64,000 nt of DNA from Patiria miniata (GCF_015706575.1 NW_024037048.1:13533512-13597511); one strand, 5' to 3'. Positions 10,642-21,641 are shown, counted from the stretch's first letter. Translations and numbers: made by a program. The notes: generated by a model not told the origin, from the sequence alone.

Positions 10642-11111
10642 CTGAAAGAAAAAAAAAGATTTCAGGCGAAAAAATGTCGTGATTTATTGATGTTTACTAA
10701 AGTCGAGTTCCATGCACTTGGCAAATCAAATGAACTGAGAGTTGTACGGAAAAATGGATTGAAAGTGATCAATCTCATTATTGAAAATCAGCCTCCAGAA
10801 TGTCAAAGGTTGGACCCAATTAACAGATGTTGCAAGACTGGACTTAAAATCACAAAAACCAGGGAATTAGCGTAAAGTGGACACTGGGAAAGCTTTAAGT
10901 GTATTGTACTCCATGCATGGACAAAAGAGGGCGCTTTATAGTCAAACAAGCAGAAGCCGGAATGAGGGACACTTTACTGGTTCACTCATGATGGTTATCG
11001 TGTATTTGGTACCAGCATTTATAAGCCATGATGGCGCCCAAATGGCCCTCGTTGATAGTTTTCTCTGTGGAGGGGGGGGGGGGTCGCTTAAGCGCAAGAA
11101 GGAGATTCTAC

Positions 11112-11421
11112 CTTCTCGTTGAGCGTAGTGACTTCTTCCTTGCTGATCTTCCAAGGAAACTTCTCCGTGGTCTCCCCTGCTTCCTCATCCAGCATCCAGG
11201 GTTTGGACAGCTCCTTGAACTGTCTCAGGCTCTACTCCTTGGGCTTCTTGTTCAGGTCCGGGATGACCTCCACGTCCGAGCTGTTGATGCGGAACTTGTT
11301 GGACATGTTCATCTTCTCCCTGTCCATTTGCTCCTTCTTGCCCGTGGCGGCAAAGATGCGCAGCCTGCATTTTTCCCAGTTGGATTTCAAGGAGATGAGG
11401 TTGGGATGAGTAGGGTCAAGC
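11112..11421 (-). pseudogene. SLC12A: SLC12 large C-terminal exon, A1, broken
   Basis: The exon opens LTLLIP (the family GLTLLIPYLL motif) and then, one base out of frame, gives LISLKSNWEKCRLRIFAATG, EQMDREKMNM, KFRIN, DVEVIPDLNKKPKE, a stop, then SLRQFKELSKPWMLDEEAGE and KFPWKISKEEVTTLNEK. These follow the order of the NCC/NKCC cytoplasmic domain (KIRVF-GG, SKFR-, PDIN-KP, PW-I-EE). Compared with its sister copies it lacks one base after CTCATCCC and has TAG where copy 51686-52006 reads an open codon. Acceptor CCCCCAG and donor GTAGAA are present. Pseudogene is likely; sequencing error is the alternative. Confidence 0.75.
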
Positions 11422-11893
11422 CTGGGGGTGGTGGGAGGTGGGGGCGGAGGTGGGGGGGGGGGGTTCACACAAAAAAATTATACAGAGCATTATTTCCCTT
11501 TGACATAAAGCATGTGTTTCCTTCGACATGCAGCCATCCAGAATAACCTGAGAGATCTCTGAAAGGCTCCCTGAAATGAATAGGACACTGAAACAAAATA
11601 ATAAAGCCAACCAAGAACAAAAAGTGTGGTGTTTTCTATTAGGCCAAAAAAAAAAGTCGGTCTCTGGTCGGCGCGCCGCGTCAATTTTAATCATGCGCGT
11701 CAATCTTTTTTTTCCAAAATGTTTCGCAGTAGCTCCGACAGCGCCCTCTATTGCCGCATCTCCTCAATTTTTTTTTTTAACAAAGAGCACCAAGGAACGG
11801 GAAATTGCTAGAGAGCACCATCGAGAGCACCAAGGCAAATTATGGAGGACACCAATGTACATGAGGACACCAAAAAAGCAAAATAGTACCCCA

Positions 11894-12213
11894 CCTTGGG
11901 CCAAGTTTGCGCAAGGACTATAGTTGACCAATGTTTAACTAACGTTTGCCCGAACTCTGTCTAGTCGACGGTGATTGACTACGCTAGTCGACTATTTGGA
12001 ACCAGCCTACTGGGGTTGGTTGCTTCGCTGGTAACCAATAGCCGTGCGTATTCATAACACTAGCAGAGAGCCAGGATCCGGAAGTTTTGCGATGACATTT
12101 TGACCAGCATTTGACTAGAGACGTTCGCACCCGTTGCTATCAGTGCGCAGGCGTAAGGTACGTCACAAATCAACCACTAGTCGACTAATGGTCCTTGCCC
12201 GAACTTGGCCTTG
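11894..12213. mobile_element. MITE with CCAAGTT-GCAAGGAC inverted ends
   Basis: Left end TTGGGCCAAGTTTGCGCAAG and right end CTTGCCCGAACTTGGCCTTG are inverted repeats, and pairing continues inward (GGACTATAGTTGAC with GTCGACTAATGGTCC). The interior contains CTAGTCGAC repeats and a GGTTACCA hairpin. Copies lie at about 45833-46110 and 48313-48592; the B copies lack an interior stretch of about 40 bp. Confidence 0.7.
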
Positions 12214-12574
12214 TCTGTACAATCCAAGCTTGACAAAAAAAAAGCAAAAAAAAAAAAAGCCGCGTCCCCGCGTCAATTCCGGAACTTTGGTCTGACCAGA
12301 GACCAAATATTTTTTTTTGGTCTACATATAAGAAACAACTGTGTGGTAGGGTAGGTAAAAATCTGTTTTGGGGGGGTTTGACATTTCTATAGCCTGAAAA
12401 TATAAGGTGGGATGATAGTCATTAAAATTTACTTTTTTTCTCTATTTTGCATGCATTAGTTAACATGTGAATCATTCTGCACTCTGACCAACTTACACAA
12501 AAATAAAAATAAAGTTTATAGTTTTCACTATAGAAGGGGGGGGGGGGTGCTTGAGCGCAAGGAGGAGATTCTAC

Positions 12575-12719
12575 CTCTCTTTGAGCGTGGTGACTTCTTC
12601 CTTGCTGATCTTCCAAGGAAACTTCTCCGTGGTCTCCACGCTGCTTCCTCATCCAGCATCCAGGGTTTGGAGAGCTCCTTGATGATTGTGTTGGTCTTGA
12701 TCTTACCCAACCCACCAAT
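12575..12719 (-). pseudogene. SLC12A: SLC12 alternative exon IGGLGKIKTN type, A
   Basis: Acceptor CCGTCTAG, then IGGLGKIKTNTIIKELSKPW and MLDEEA. A 2-base insertion (GCAGCGTGGAGACC against GCAGGGGAGACC at 50577-50720) shifts the frame before TTEKFPWKISKEEVTTL. The donor GTAGAA is kept. It is a second version of the 3' half of the large SLC12 exon, with its own 5' sequence. That suggests either a mutually exclusive exon or a partial exon duplication later broken. Confidence 0.7.
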
Positions 12720-12914
12720 CTAGACGGAAACCAATCAGGAAGGACAATTTGAATGCATTGCTCTAAATAAATTGTGTCCAGGTCTTGAAAAAGACCAACG
12801 TGAACGCTGCAAAAAGCGAAAAAACCTGGACAAATCTTGTTTGATGATCATAATGTTTCATAAGGATAAGCTTCCACAAATCACATGAAACCTGCGACTG
12901 TAGCAATAACTTAC

Positions 12915-13026
12915 GATCAGCACTGCTCCGCATATGAGAAGGCTTGTGCTCTTGGTGATATGGGAGACGAAGTGAACCAGGGCAGGCCTGCATCCAGGGC
13001 AACCAGTCAATGCAATAATCTGTGGC
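12915..13026 (-). CDS. SLC12A: SLC12 exon, RPQ-ALTG-RPALV-ICG segment
   Basis: A 112-nt open exon between CCCTGTACAG and GTAAGT. It reads (R)PQIIALTGCPGCRPALVHFV then SHITKSTSLLICGAVLI. This matches the start of the cytoplasmic domain of NCC/NKCC proteins (YRPQ-LVLTG-P--RPALV-FV---T-N-SLMICG-VLI). The SLMICG-VLI form is nearest the thiazide-sensitive Na-Cl cotransporter branch, which is an inference from memory of the family. The matching exon is deleted in copy B. Confidence 0.75.
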
Positions 13027-13059
13027 CTGTACAGGGAAATACAACCATCCACAAATGAA

Positions 13060-13134
13060 AGGAAGAGGGAATAGAACCTGGGACCTCCGGATTGCCGTTC
13101 CAGTGCTCTACCAACTGAGCTACCAAGCTCCATC
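13060..13134 (-). mobile_element. tRNA-derived SINE head or tRNA relic
   Basis: On the - strand, GGTAGCTCAGTTGGTAGAGC is a good D-arm with A box. It is followed by a five-pair anticodon-like stem around ACGGCAA and a B-box-like GGTTCTATTCC. Position 33 is not T, and the T-arm and acceptor stem do not close, so this is not a working tRNA gene. It abuts the intron just before the SLC12 exon at 12915-13026. Confidence 0.55.
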
Positions 13135-13418
13135 GTGTTTAGTCTCCCACTTAGTCAATGTCTATGTTAAGAATAGGCATTGGTCAGAGTTGTAATGACT
13201 CGAGTCGACTTGAGTCACAATTTTATGCAAAATTTATGTTCATGTTACTTATTTGCGAATACAGTTCGGTACAGCCGCCGCTTGTAGTGTACAAACATAC
13301 AACGTGTCACAGACTCCCGCCTTGTGGTTCTGGAACGCACAAAATAATATTCCGGAACCTAAATTGAAGGTTATGCGACTCTGCAAATATCACAAGAAGG
13401 AAGATTGTGTTGACTGAC

Positions 13419-13541
13419 CAATGGCTATGCAGGCAGCTGTGATAAAGAACGCCAGGATGTGGGCTCTACGTGGCTCATCCCCCGGCCTAGAACCAACAGC
13501 ACAGAACTCCATCTTGGGCAAAATCTTGTCCTTGTACCAGC
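13419..13541 (-). CDS. SLC12A: SLC12 transmembrane exon, copy A
   Basis: A 123-nt open exon between CTTTTTCTGCAG and GTCAGT. It reads WYKDKILPKMEFCAVG, then SRPGDEPRRAHILAFFITAA and CIAI. The family counterpart is the loop FGKGYGKN-EP-RGY followed by a membrane helix. FFITAACIAI is the helix start. In copy B only the first half of this exon remains, joined to the next exon by a deletion. Confidence 0.7.
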
Positions 13542-13879
13542 CTGCAGAAAAAGAAAAAAAAAGGCAATTTTATATAATGATCGTTAACTTGGTTATCGTT
13601 AAGATCGGAGTAAACCTGAAGTTAAACACAACCTAGATATATCTCACGGTATACCAAACGTTAAATCTGACACCGTGGTAGCAAGGAGATTTCCACCCTT
13701 TCTATGAATATGCCTTTGAATGAGCATGACGACTATTTATAAAAGATATAGACATATATCATACTCGGCAATAGGGATAGTCAGTGGAAAGAACTTGGGA
13801 CAGGTGTGTACAAAGTTACGCGCAAGACTCAGACTTGTTTTAAGCGAATTACTGAGAAGACGACCATAATTATTGGTAA

Positions 13880-14522
13880 TGAGGATACTTTTATTATGGA
13901 GTAGATTAACCATCTTGGTGAGGAGGATATTTTTTTAGAAGGGAATTATGGAGGAGACTAACCATCTTGGCTCAGAGGATATTTTAAGAAGGGAAATCAT
14001 GGAGGAAATTGATCATCTTGGCTGAGGATATGTTTAAGAAGGGCACTATGGAGGAGACTAACCATCTGGCTCGGAGGTTTAAAAAAAAAGGAATTCTGGA
14101 GAAAGACTTAACCATCGTGGCTAGGAGGATATTTTAGAAGGGAATCATGGAGGAGATTAACCATCTTGGCTAGGAGAATATTTTTTTAAGAAGGGAATTA
14201 TGGAGGAGACGAAGCATCATGGTTAGGAAGTTGTTTTAGAAGGGATTTATTGAGATGACTAACCTCCCGGCTAAAGGACTTTTTAGAAGGAATTTATGGG
14301 AGAGGCTAACATCTAGGCTAGAAGGACCTTTTTTTCAGAAGGGAATTATGGAGGAAACGAACCATCATGGTTAGGAAGATATTTGTTTTAGAAAGGATTT
14401 ATGGCAAGGAGGATATTTTAAGAAGGGAATTATGGAGAAAGCTACAACCATCTTGGCTAGGGGATAACTTTTTGAAAGGAATTAATGAGGATATTAACCA
14501 TCTTGGCTAGGAGGATATATTG
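13880..14522 (-). repeat. 50-bp minisatellite, reverse orientation, A
   Basis: About 13 degenerate units, reading on the + strand GGATATTTTTTAGAAGGGAA then TTATGGAGGAGACTAACCAT and CTTGGCTAGGA. This is the reverse complement of the 536-2297 unit. It therefore lies inverted on the far side of the C1q/SLC12 module. Confidence 0.9.
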
Positions 14523-14689
14523 TTTTTTTTTCCCATTTTTGTGAAATTGTTTTATAGAAGAATATTTCATCACGAAGTATTAAATATCATGGACAAAGGA
14601 CAAATTATTTATAATGCAGGCTAGGGGGCTTACTTTGTTTATGAGAAAAAAAGGATTTTAAAAAGGTGGAGGTTAATCGAAACATTTTC

Positions 14690-14765
14690 CAGATCCCCCC
14701 CCCCAAAAAAACTTGACATCGCACCCCCCCCCCCCCCCCCCCAGCCAAAGCTAGATCCACCCCTG
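14690..14765. mobile_element. Poly-C MITE end
   Basis: Two C-runs followed by AGCTAGATCCACCCCTG, the reverse complement of a CAGGGGTGGATCTAG end. It belongs to the GC-run element family. No other end is recognisable nearby. Confidence 0.45.
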
Positions 14766-15068
14766 TTTAGGATTTCACGCTAGTTTTCTGCTATAGTGAG
14801 TAGGTTTGCGTAATTGTGAAGTAAGTGCCATTAGATTAGCCACTCATTATTTTCATGGGAATTGCCAACACTACAGCAGACATTTTTGCATGACACTTAG
14901 AAATTACGGCTTTTGCAAAAGTGTAAACAATCAGTTACCGGGGATTACTCTGTGCTTACAGGGATAGCGCAGGATTTCTGTGCTAGTGTGCTAGATCATC
15001 AGCACAGAATTGTGTGCTTAAACCATGAAATTGAGTCTATTGAGTTAGTAGTGGCTTTGTGTACTTAC
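14766..15068. other. No feature seen
   Basis: Unique-looking AT-rich sequence between the poly-C element end and the next SLC12 exon; nothing supportable seen. Confidence 0.5.
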
Positions 15069-15136
15069 ATGACAATGAGCTGAGCCTCCTGGGAATGTTG
15101 GAGAAGCAATTCACGGATCCGCATCTGTCTGTTGGT
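15069..15136 (-). CDS. SLC12A: SLC12 68-nt exon, A2 copy
   Basis: A second copy of the exon at 10574-10641, open, with TTTTTAG acceptor and GTAAGTAC donor. It reads TNRQMRIRELLLQHSQEAQL plus IVM. It lies downstream of the broken A2 large exon in a second SLC12 set (15.0-16.4 kb), with no terminal exon of its own before the reverse minisatellite. Confidence 0.65.
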
Positions 15137-15597
15137 CTAAAAAGAAAAAGAAAGATTTCAGGCGAAAAAATGGAGTGATTTATTGATGTTTACTAAAGTC
15201 GAGTTCCATGCACTTGGCAAATCAAATGAACTGAGAGTTGGATTGAAAGTGATCAATCTCATTATTGAAAATCAGCCTCCAGAATGTCAAAGGTTGGACA
15301 CAATTAACAAATGTTGCAAGACTGGACTTAAAATCACACAAACCAGGGACTAAGTGTAAAGTGGATACTGGGAAAGCTTTAAGTGTATTGCCTCCATGCA
15401 TGGACGAAAGAGGGCGCTTTATAGTAAAAACAAGCAGAAGCCGGAATGAGGGACACTTCACTGGTTCACTCATGCTGGTTATCGTGTATTTGGTACCAGC
15501 ATTTATAAGCCACGATGGCGCCCAAATGGCCCTCGTTGATAGTTTTCTCTGTGGAGGGGGGGGGGGGGGGTGCTTGAGCGCAAGGAGGAGATTCTAC

Positions 15598-15923
15598 CTT
15601 CTCGTTGAGCGTAGTGACTTACTCCTTGCTGATCTTACAAGGAAACTTCTCCGTGGTCTCCCCTGCTTCCTCATCCAGCATCCAGGGTTTAATTGGACAG
15701 CTCCTTGAACCGTCTCATCAGGCTCTACTCCTTGGGCTTCTTGTTCAGGTCCGGGATGACCTCCACATCCGAGCAGTTGATGCGGAACTTGCTGAGGCAT
15801 GTTGGCCATGTTCATCTTCGCCCTGTCCATTTGCTCCTTCTTGTCCGTGGTGGCAAAGACGCGCAGCTTGCATTTCCCCAGTTGGAGTTCAAGGAGATGA
15901 GGTGAGGGATGAGTAGGTCAAGC
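15598..15923 (-). pseudogene. SLC12A: SLC12 large C-terminal exon, A2, broken
   Basis: Same exon as 11112-11421. Here CTCATCCCTCACCTCATCTCC keeps the segment after LLIP open, but a base is missing in ACCTACTC. Small insertions follow (GCATGTTGGC near 15800, two extra bases in TTTAATTGG near 15691, TCATCAGG near 15718). Acceptor and donor are kept. Because each copy is broken at a different place, the common ancestor was intact. Confidence 0.75.
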
Positions 15924-16261
15924 CTGGGGGGGGGTCACAAACAAAAATTATTTGAAACATATTTAAATAATAAGGCCAACCAAGAACAAAAAAGTGTGGT
16001 GTTTTCTATTACATATAAAAAAACAACTCTGTGATAGGGTAGGTAAAAATCTGTTTTTGGGGATTAGACATTTCTATAGCCTACAAATATAGGGTGGGAT
16101 GATAGTCATTGAAATTTACTTTTTTTCTCTATTTTGCATGCATTAGTTAACGTGAATCATTCTGCACTACTGACCAACTTGCACAAAAAATAATATAAAG
16201 TTAATAGTTTTCACTGTGGGGGGGGGGGGGGGGTGCGCTTGAGCGCAGGGGAGATTCTAAC

Positions 16262-16404
16262 TTCTCTTTGAACGTGGTGACTTCTTCTTTGCTCATCCTC
16301 CAAGGAACTTCTCCGTGGTCTCCAGGATGCTTCCTCATCCAGCATCCAGGGTTAGGAGAGCTCCTTAATGATTGTGTTGGTCTTGATCTTACCAACCCAC
16401 CAAT
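16262..16404 (-). pseudogene. SLC12A: SLC12 IGGLGKIKTN-type exon, A2, donor lost
   Basis: A copy of 12575-12719 with a stop from CTCTCCTAACC, the GCATCCTGGAGACC frameshift and a destroyed donor (GAGAAG followed by TTAGAA instead of GTAGAA). It cannot splice normally. Confidence 0.75.
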
Positions 16405-17164
16405 CTAGACGGAAACCAATCAGGAAGGAAATTTGAATGCATTTGCTCTAAATAAATCGTGACCAGGTCTTGGAAAAGACCAACGTTAGCGCTGCAAAAA
16501 GCCAAAACCCTGGACAATCTGGTTTAATGATCTTGTTATACATTTTGCCACTTTGACTTAATTTTTTAAAGACCTGCTTACATTTTACTCAAACTGTTCA
16601 TCAAAATTCATTCCGCAAAGTCTTCTTCAAGTACTCAACTGTGAGTACACATTTTGGTACTCAAAATACGGTACTTGAACGACGGTGCCTATTGTCCTCC
16701 AACGCCGGTTTGTGCACTAAGTCTATGGGAAAGGTTTAGATCAGGGAACAAAGGAAAACACAAAGCCAATTAATCCTCGGAAGCATAGCAGAAAACGACT
16801 GTGTGCGCGTTATGGTAAGTGTGTACAGTGTTCGTATATTTTTAATGCAATTTTTGTTTTTCTTTTAATGCAAACAAATATAATACGCATTATACAGTAT
16901 GTCCAAAAGAAATGTCCGTCTGACTATTTTTGAAAGAACAACAAAACCATGAAGTCCAATTTGAAAAAGTTTGATTGTGCAGATACTCCCTATCTTAGCC
17001 TCAACTCCGATGATTTTCATTTAATTTCAGTCACGCATCACTGCACACTTGTCAATTGATCACAACATTTTGGGACACTGTGACCAAGTACCTTGCCTTA
17101 ATCAATTTCAGTGCTGTGTTAAGTAAGCTGTGTAAAATCCTGCATGTTGTGAAAAGGGCTGCAA

Positions 17165-17249
17165 TTGGGATTGGAATCATTTGCCTGGCTATCAGTCATC
17201 ATGGCAAGACCTCGGTTTAATGCTCAAGGGCAAATGATTCCAATCCCAA
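17165..17249. ncRNA. Perfect 21-bp stem hairpin, copy A
   Basis: TTGGGATTGGAATCATTTGC plus C at 17165-17185 is exactly complementary to 17229-17249, separated by 43 bases. The stem length and loop would suit a microRNA-type or siRNA-type precursor, but a short inverted repeat of mobile origin is equally possible. Both arms are unchanged in copy B (53392-53476), where the loop has one substitution. Confidence 0.35.
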
Positions 17250-17434
17250 ACACATCAGACTTTTTTTCACAGACACTTTTTGGGACATACTCTATGACAA
17301 TTAATAATGATAAATTTAGTGTCAGGTTAGCAATAACACTTTGGAAGTCTGATGGTTTATTTTTGTTTTAATTATGATATTTTAGTAATGTAAGATGATT
17401 TGATATGATGGAGTTGAGATAATCTGTCGCCTAC

Positions 17435-17501
17435 CTTTTGCTTGATTCTTCTTTTTGTAGTCAAAGTCAAGACGTCGCCCCTGTAACTTCTTCCGATGGT
17501 G
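17435..17501 (-). CDS. SH3GL: Endophilin N-BAR exon (HH-KKL-GRRLDFDYKKK)
   Basis: A 67-nt open exon between TTTCTACAG and GTAGGC. It reads HHRKKLQGRRLDFDYKKKNQ plus AK, almost the endophilin-A HHLKKLEGRRLDFDYKKK segment in the second BAR helix. It starts in phase 0, exactly where the exon at 19312-19445 ends. It ends in phase 1. No continuation (the acidic EELRQA-EKF segment, the rest of BAR, or SH3) is found before the SLC12 fragments. It is lost in copy B by an 822-bp deletion. Confidence 0.85.
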
Positions 17502-17759
17502 CTGTAGAAATCAAACATTGGGAGAAAGTAATGTACTGTTTGACAAGAGACATTTGCACATTGCTGTAAGGCACCTTATATAAATTATGGGTCAAAGTGT
17601 GACAATTTTCGAGTTCCTGTTATCTCTGAGCATTGTCATTTGCTGTTCAAGTATCATTAAGAATGCCACAATTTGTTGGGTAGGTTGTCTGCTTCACGTA
17701 ATCACTCTTGGTGGACGACTGCATTAACCCTAACCTTCCTTAATCCTTCCAAATCCTCT

Positions 17760-18090
17760 TTTCAAAATGGAGGATTTTGCAGGATTGAGGCTGTTCAATT
17801 GGCAAAAATGTGTGGCTGATTTTGCAGGATGCAGTGTGTCAAGGTCTTGGGCCGGGCCTTGTGTTTGTTTATGCTCAGCTGTGCATAAATTATACTCGAA
17901 GTCCTCCGCACTGCTCCAGGATGTCACTGGCTCTGCCTCAACATATTGACAGTGATTGCTGGAGGATTTTGTAGGATTGAGGCAGTGATCATTCTTCCAC
18001 GGATCACATTCAAGAAATAATGGAGGATTTTGCAGGATTGAGGCTGCATGCAATTTGACATGGAGGCAGTTGGGGGATTTTGCAGCATCA
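17760..18090. repeat. Short degenerate repeats GGATTTTGCAGGATTGAGG
   Basis: At least four partial copies of ATGGAGGATTTTGCAGGATT followed by GAGGC. Reverse-complement relatives lie near 21038-21100 and 55330-55385. Non-coding intronic repeat of the endophilin fragment. Confidence 0.6.
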
Positions 18091-18463
18091 TCGCAAAATG
18101 CCCAGGGAGTTAGGGTTAAGAATGACTTTAAACAATTTTGTATTCGTTGTGTAGGTAGTTTGCTATTCATAATCACCCTTGGAGGACGACTGCATTAAGG
18201 AGTGCATCAGAATTATAAAATCACAGATGTCAGATGTAACAGGGACAGGAAAAAAGTGGACCCCAAATTTATCGAATGACCCAAGTACACAGGCATAAGT
18301 TACAACCCAAATCAACCAGTAATCGATCACTTGTCTTGTATCAAATTTTTTTCCAGATTGGCCACAATTTGTGATTGAATTTCCCCGCAGGTGGCTGTGC
18401 AACACAGTCCTGCTTCTATCAAAATCAACCAAATTCTGTCAGATTCTGTAAGATGGAACTCAC

Positions 18464-18596
18464 GTTGATCTCTTTCAGATCTTTGTTCTTGAGATGATCC
18501 AGGGATCCAGGAAGTTCTGTCTGACGTTCAGATCGAAGGCGTCCTTGACTTCAGAAAGTTGCCTCAGTGATTCTCCCATCTCGACCATCGCCGTAG
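18464..18596 (-). pseudogene. SH3GL: Endophilin exon 5, duplicate with 1-bp deletion
   Basis: 133 nt against 134 in the intact neighbour at 19312-19445. One C is missing in the GGATCCCCTGG run, shifting the frame in the middle of NFLDPLDHL. Splice sites are kept (CAG acceptor, GTGAGT donor). It is the product of a local tandem duplication of about 850 bp that is absent in copy B. Confidence 0.8.
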
Positions 18597-18599
18597 CTG

Positions 18600-19310
18600 T
18601 ATCCAAAAAATAAACAAAAAAATGTTTTTGTTTTTTTATTGATACGTATAAAAAAACAACATTTTATTGTTCTGTTGTTTCCACCAAAACTAAACAGCTG
18701 TGCTATACCCTGGGAGCTGAGATTGTCTATGAAATGCATGTCTATGAAATGCATTATTAGACAGAGTAAAAAAAAAAAGGTTTCCAGTCTGCTTTTTTTC
18801 CCTCCACCATGAGGTGAGGTATATGTTTTCATCGGCCTTGGTTTGTCTGTGAACAGGATAACTCAGGATAAATGCGGAGGCACTAGGCTCACGTGAATCG
18901 CGCACTCCGGACTCCTTCGAACAAAACATTTGCGAGCCTCGTCTTTAAGAACGCGTGCACGTAGTCGTGGCGCGACCTCAAAAATGGCTTCTAATTTTGT
19001 TTGCCGGATTACGCTATGTGAGAATGTAATTTCCAGTGACCCTGGTTAACCCTTCTGTTAGTGAGCATTAGCCATGACTGAATGACATGGCTACGACTAA
19101 CACTAGCCCACATGGGAAGTGGCTTCATCTGCTTCCATAGGTGCAACTAATGTATTAGCCGTAGCCACTTCATTCTGACGTGGCTTTACGCTTTTCCATT
19201 TTCCCTAATTTGTGCTTGAATTTCCCCGAACATGGCTGTGCAACACAGTCCTGATTCTATCAGAATCAACCAGATAATGGATGATGTTAGATTTTGTAAG
19301 ATGGAACTCA
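18600..19310. other. A-specific sequence between duplicated exons
   Basis: No coding potential. Contains a GC-rich stretch with TTTAAGAACGCG near 18945 that recurs inverted near 19795 (ACGCGTTCTTAAAG), and a stretch rich in GTAGCC/GGCTAC near 19060-19190. Copy B goes directly from the exon at 53873 to its upstream intron. Confidence 0.5.
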
Positions 19311-19311
19311 C

Positions 19312-19445
19312 GTTGATCTCCTTCAGATCTTTGTTCTTGAGATGATCCAGGGGATCCAGGAAGTTCTGTCTGACGTTCAGATCAAAGGCGTCCTTGACTT
19401 CAGACAGTTGCCTCAGCGATTCGCCCATCTCGACCATCGCCGTAC
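19312..19445 (-). CDS. SH3GL: Endophilin N-BAR exon 5, intact
   Basis: 134-nt exon between TGGATACAG and GTGAGT. It reads (G)[20 protein letters not shown], then [20 protein letters not shown] and KEIN. This is the endophilin segment with GE-LRQL-EVKD-LD--V-QNF-DPL--L--KDL-EI, part of the membrane-bending crescent. Phase 1 at its start fits the TTT G end of exon 4; phase 0 at its end fits 17501. Confidence 0.88.
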
Positions 19446-19449
19446 CTGT

Positions 19450-20385
19450 ATCCAAACGAGGCAAGATTTTATTGTTCTGATGTTTCCATCAAAATGAGAA
19501 CAGCTGGGCTATGTATACCACGGGAGCTGGGATGGTCTATGAAATGCATTATTCAGCGGAATATTTGGGAGAATTGTGCCTAAAGTTGATGATACAAGCA
19601 TGGCATTTGGCACACAGTCAGAGTATGTCTTATTAAAGGGCCATCACAGATTTGCCCTTTGAAAAAATCTAGTTAACAAAATATATTCAAAATTTTCAAA
19701 ATGGCTGCCATTGGTCATTTTACTACCTATAGTGGAATCTGGCGACCAGAATTAGCAGGTTTTTACTGCGGTGGTGTCACGCTCACGCGCATACTGAACG
19801 CGTTCTTAAAGAGGAGGCGCACGCGCATTTTGGTATTCTTATTGGTTGAAGGAGCCTAGAGCACGCCCCCTACCTGAGTGCGACTCGCGCAAACATTGCG
19901 CCACCGCAGAAAATGGCTGCCATCGGATTTGTCTATAATTTTTCAAAGGACTTTGTGTTGAAAATTAAGCAATTTGAAAAGTTCATGAGTGATTTGAATG
20001 ATTCTTGTGCTAAAACAAAGCCCATTGATTGGGCCTTCATATCCTAGATTTGGAAAGTGCTACAGGCAAAACTTCATTCAAAAATTGGTCCTGCTATTTG
20101 GGTTTCATCTTTTTTGACTCACCTGTATATTGCAATGCATGCATTTATAAATAAAAAAAATTTAAAAATACAAAGTGGGTGCAAAAAAAGGCAGCGGGCA
20201 GCTACGAGAAACTGGTTTATTTCTTTACTTGGCCTTGCATATCTGAAGTGCTGGGCACTACATAAATTACACAATACTCATGGTACTATGTTGGTGGATT
20301 GGAACACTGATTAGAGCACCTTTTTGAGAGCTTTATGATCAGTCTACCACAGAAGGAAAGAGAATACATCTTGAAGCTTGCTCAC
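19450..20385. other. Endophilin intron; no gene seen
   Basis: AT-rich intron with a GC-rich patch near 19770-19910 whose cgcg-containing segments pair with a patch near 18945. No ORF or RNA supported. Confidence 0.5.
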
Positions 20386-20511
20386 CAAACGTTGAATCTT
20401 CTCCTAATTCTCTGCCGTTCTTCAGCATGACTTCTCCCAGGAATCCTACGGGTTGTTGAGGCTTGGTTCCTCCCTTGTTCTGACCACGGACTTTACTCAT
20501 GGCTCTGGAGA
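20386..20511 (-). CDS. SH3GL: Endophilin N-BAR exon 4
   Basis: 126 nt from the acceptor TTTCCTGAACAG to the donor GTGAGC. It reads SRAMSKVRGQNKGGTKPQQP, then VGFLGEVMLKNGRELGEDST and F(G). The endophilin counterpart is the MSK-RGQ-K linker and the ML-FGRELG helix. The nearer CTCCAG acceptor at 20505 would put the frame out; the chosen one keeps phases 1 and 1 with exons 3 and 5. Confidence 0.85.
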
Positions 20512-21138
20512 CTGTTCAGGAAAGACAATACGATTGATTAGGGTCAGCACACAAATAGAAGATCTATCTCTATTTGGTTTGTTTGAAGTGAATACTTAGA
20601 CCCGATTCAAACCGGTGTTCTATTCACCCCAAACGTAATTATTCCAAAGGTTACAATTAAAGGTAATATACGACATTTGCAAACATCAACAAACAAAACT
20701 ACCAAATTATTATGAAATACTTTACTTGACTGTAGGTGAATGACAGTCTCAGACATCCTGTGAAATCATGGCACCTGGTGTGCTGTCATTTTTAAGAAAA
20801 GTGGAATTTTGTATTGATTTCAAAAGATGGTCGGACGACCATCGTTGGAAGAAACTGATTTTGCCAAATAGTGCCCCAATTTAACCAATTTATTTAGTCC
20901 AAATTTTTTTTGGCAAGCGGTTACACATCCGTGAATGGATGCAAGCCAGCTAGTCTGGTTCCCTGAGCTCAGGGAACAACACAAGATCCGGCCCAAGACC
21001 TTGACACAGTGCATCCTCATAAATCAGGCACACATTTTTGCCATATAGCCTCAATCCTGCAAAAGCCTACATTTTGCAAATTTTGGAGGATTTCTGGGAA
21101 GGTAATTAGCGTCAATGATGTTCCATTTTGGTTCTTAC

Positions 21139-21211
21139 CTGGATTGGGCTGAAGGTATTCTATTGTCTTGTTCACCAAATCATCCACTGTGTGACCTGTC
21201 ACGTCAATTTT
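21139..21211 (-). CDS. SH3GL: Endophilin N-BAR exon 3
   Basis: 73 nt between TTTTTCATTAG and GTAAG. It reads KIDVTGHTVDDLVNKTIEYL plus QPNP, matching the endophilin hallmark KTIEYLQPNP and the K-DVT segment before it. It starts in phase 0. In all endophilins this exon follows the H0 helix and the DDDF-EME segment, which are not found in the window. Confidence 0.88.
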
Positions 21212-21641
21212 CTAATGAAAAAAAAAATACATTACCCAAAGACAATGAGAAGAATTCAATAAGCATAAATAATCTCAAGCAATATTTACTAATACTAAAT
21301 GTGTTAAAACTTGTTTCGCTTTGGCAGGAGAGATTCATACCCTGGACTCCGTTGCGTGTACACAACAGAGTCCAACCTGGGCTAGGACTAGGGCTAAGTT
21401 ACACTTACAGCAGACAGGGCTCTGGAGTGCTCTGAAACATGCAAAACAAAACGGGCAAAGAAAATGACCTCAGTATTTCACCAACCAAGTTTGGAGACTC
21501 AATTCAATTTTCAAAGGAGATTTTTCTTCAATATTTTGCACATGAGAGGGAAGTCAAGTGATTTCAAAATGGGACTAAATACTAGACTAGTACATGTCCA
21601 ACCATCATGACCATATGGTCCAACTATTTGAAAAGACTGAC

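Noticed and set aside
11028..11546. 172-codon + strand ORF over the SLC12 exon (and a 206-codon relative at 44829-45449)
   Set aside because: They are antisense shadows of the SLC12 large exon and its G-run. The - strand gives clear family motifs and splice sites.
13060..13134. A functional tRNA gene
   Set aside because: D-arm and B-box are visible, but position 33 is not T, and T-arm and acceptor stem do not pair. A SINE head or relic is the better reading.
18464..18596. Mutually exclusive endophilin exon pair with 19312-19445
   Set aside because: One lost base shifts the frame in the first copy and the rest is nearly identical, so a recent duplicate that has decayed is more likely than regulated choice.
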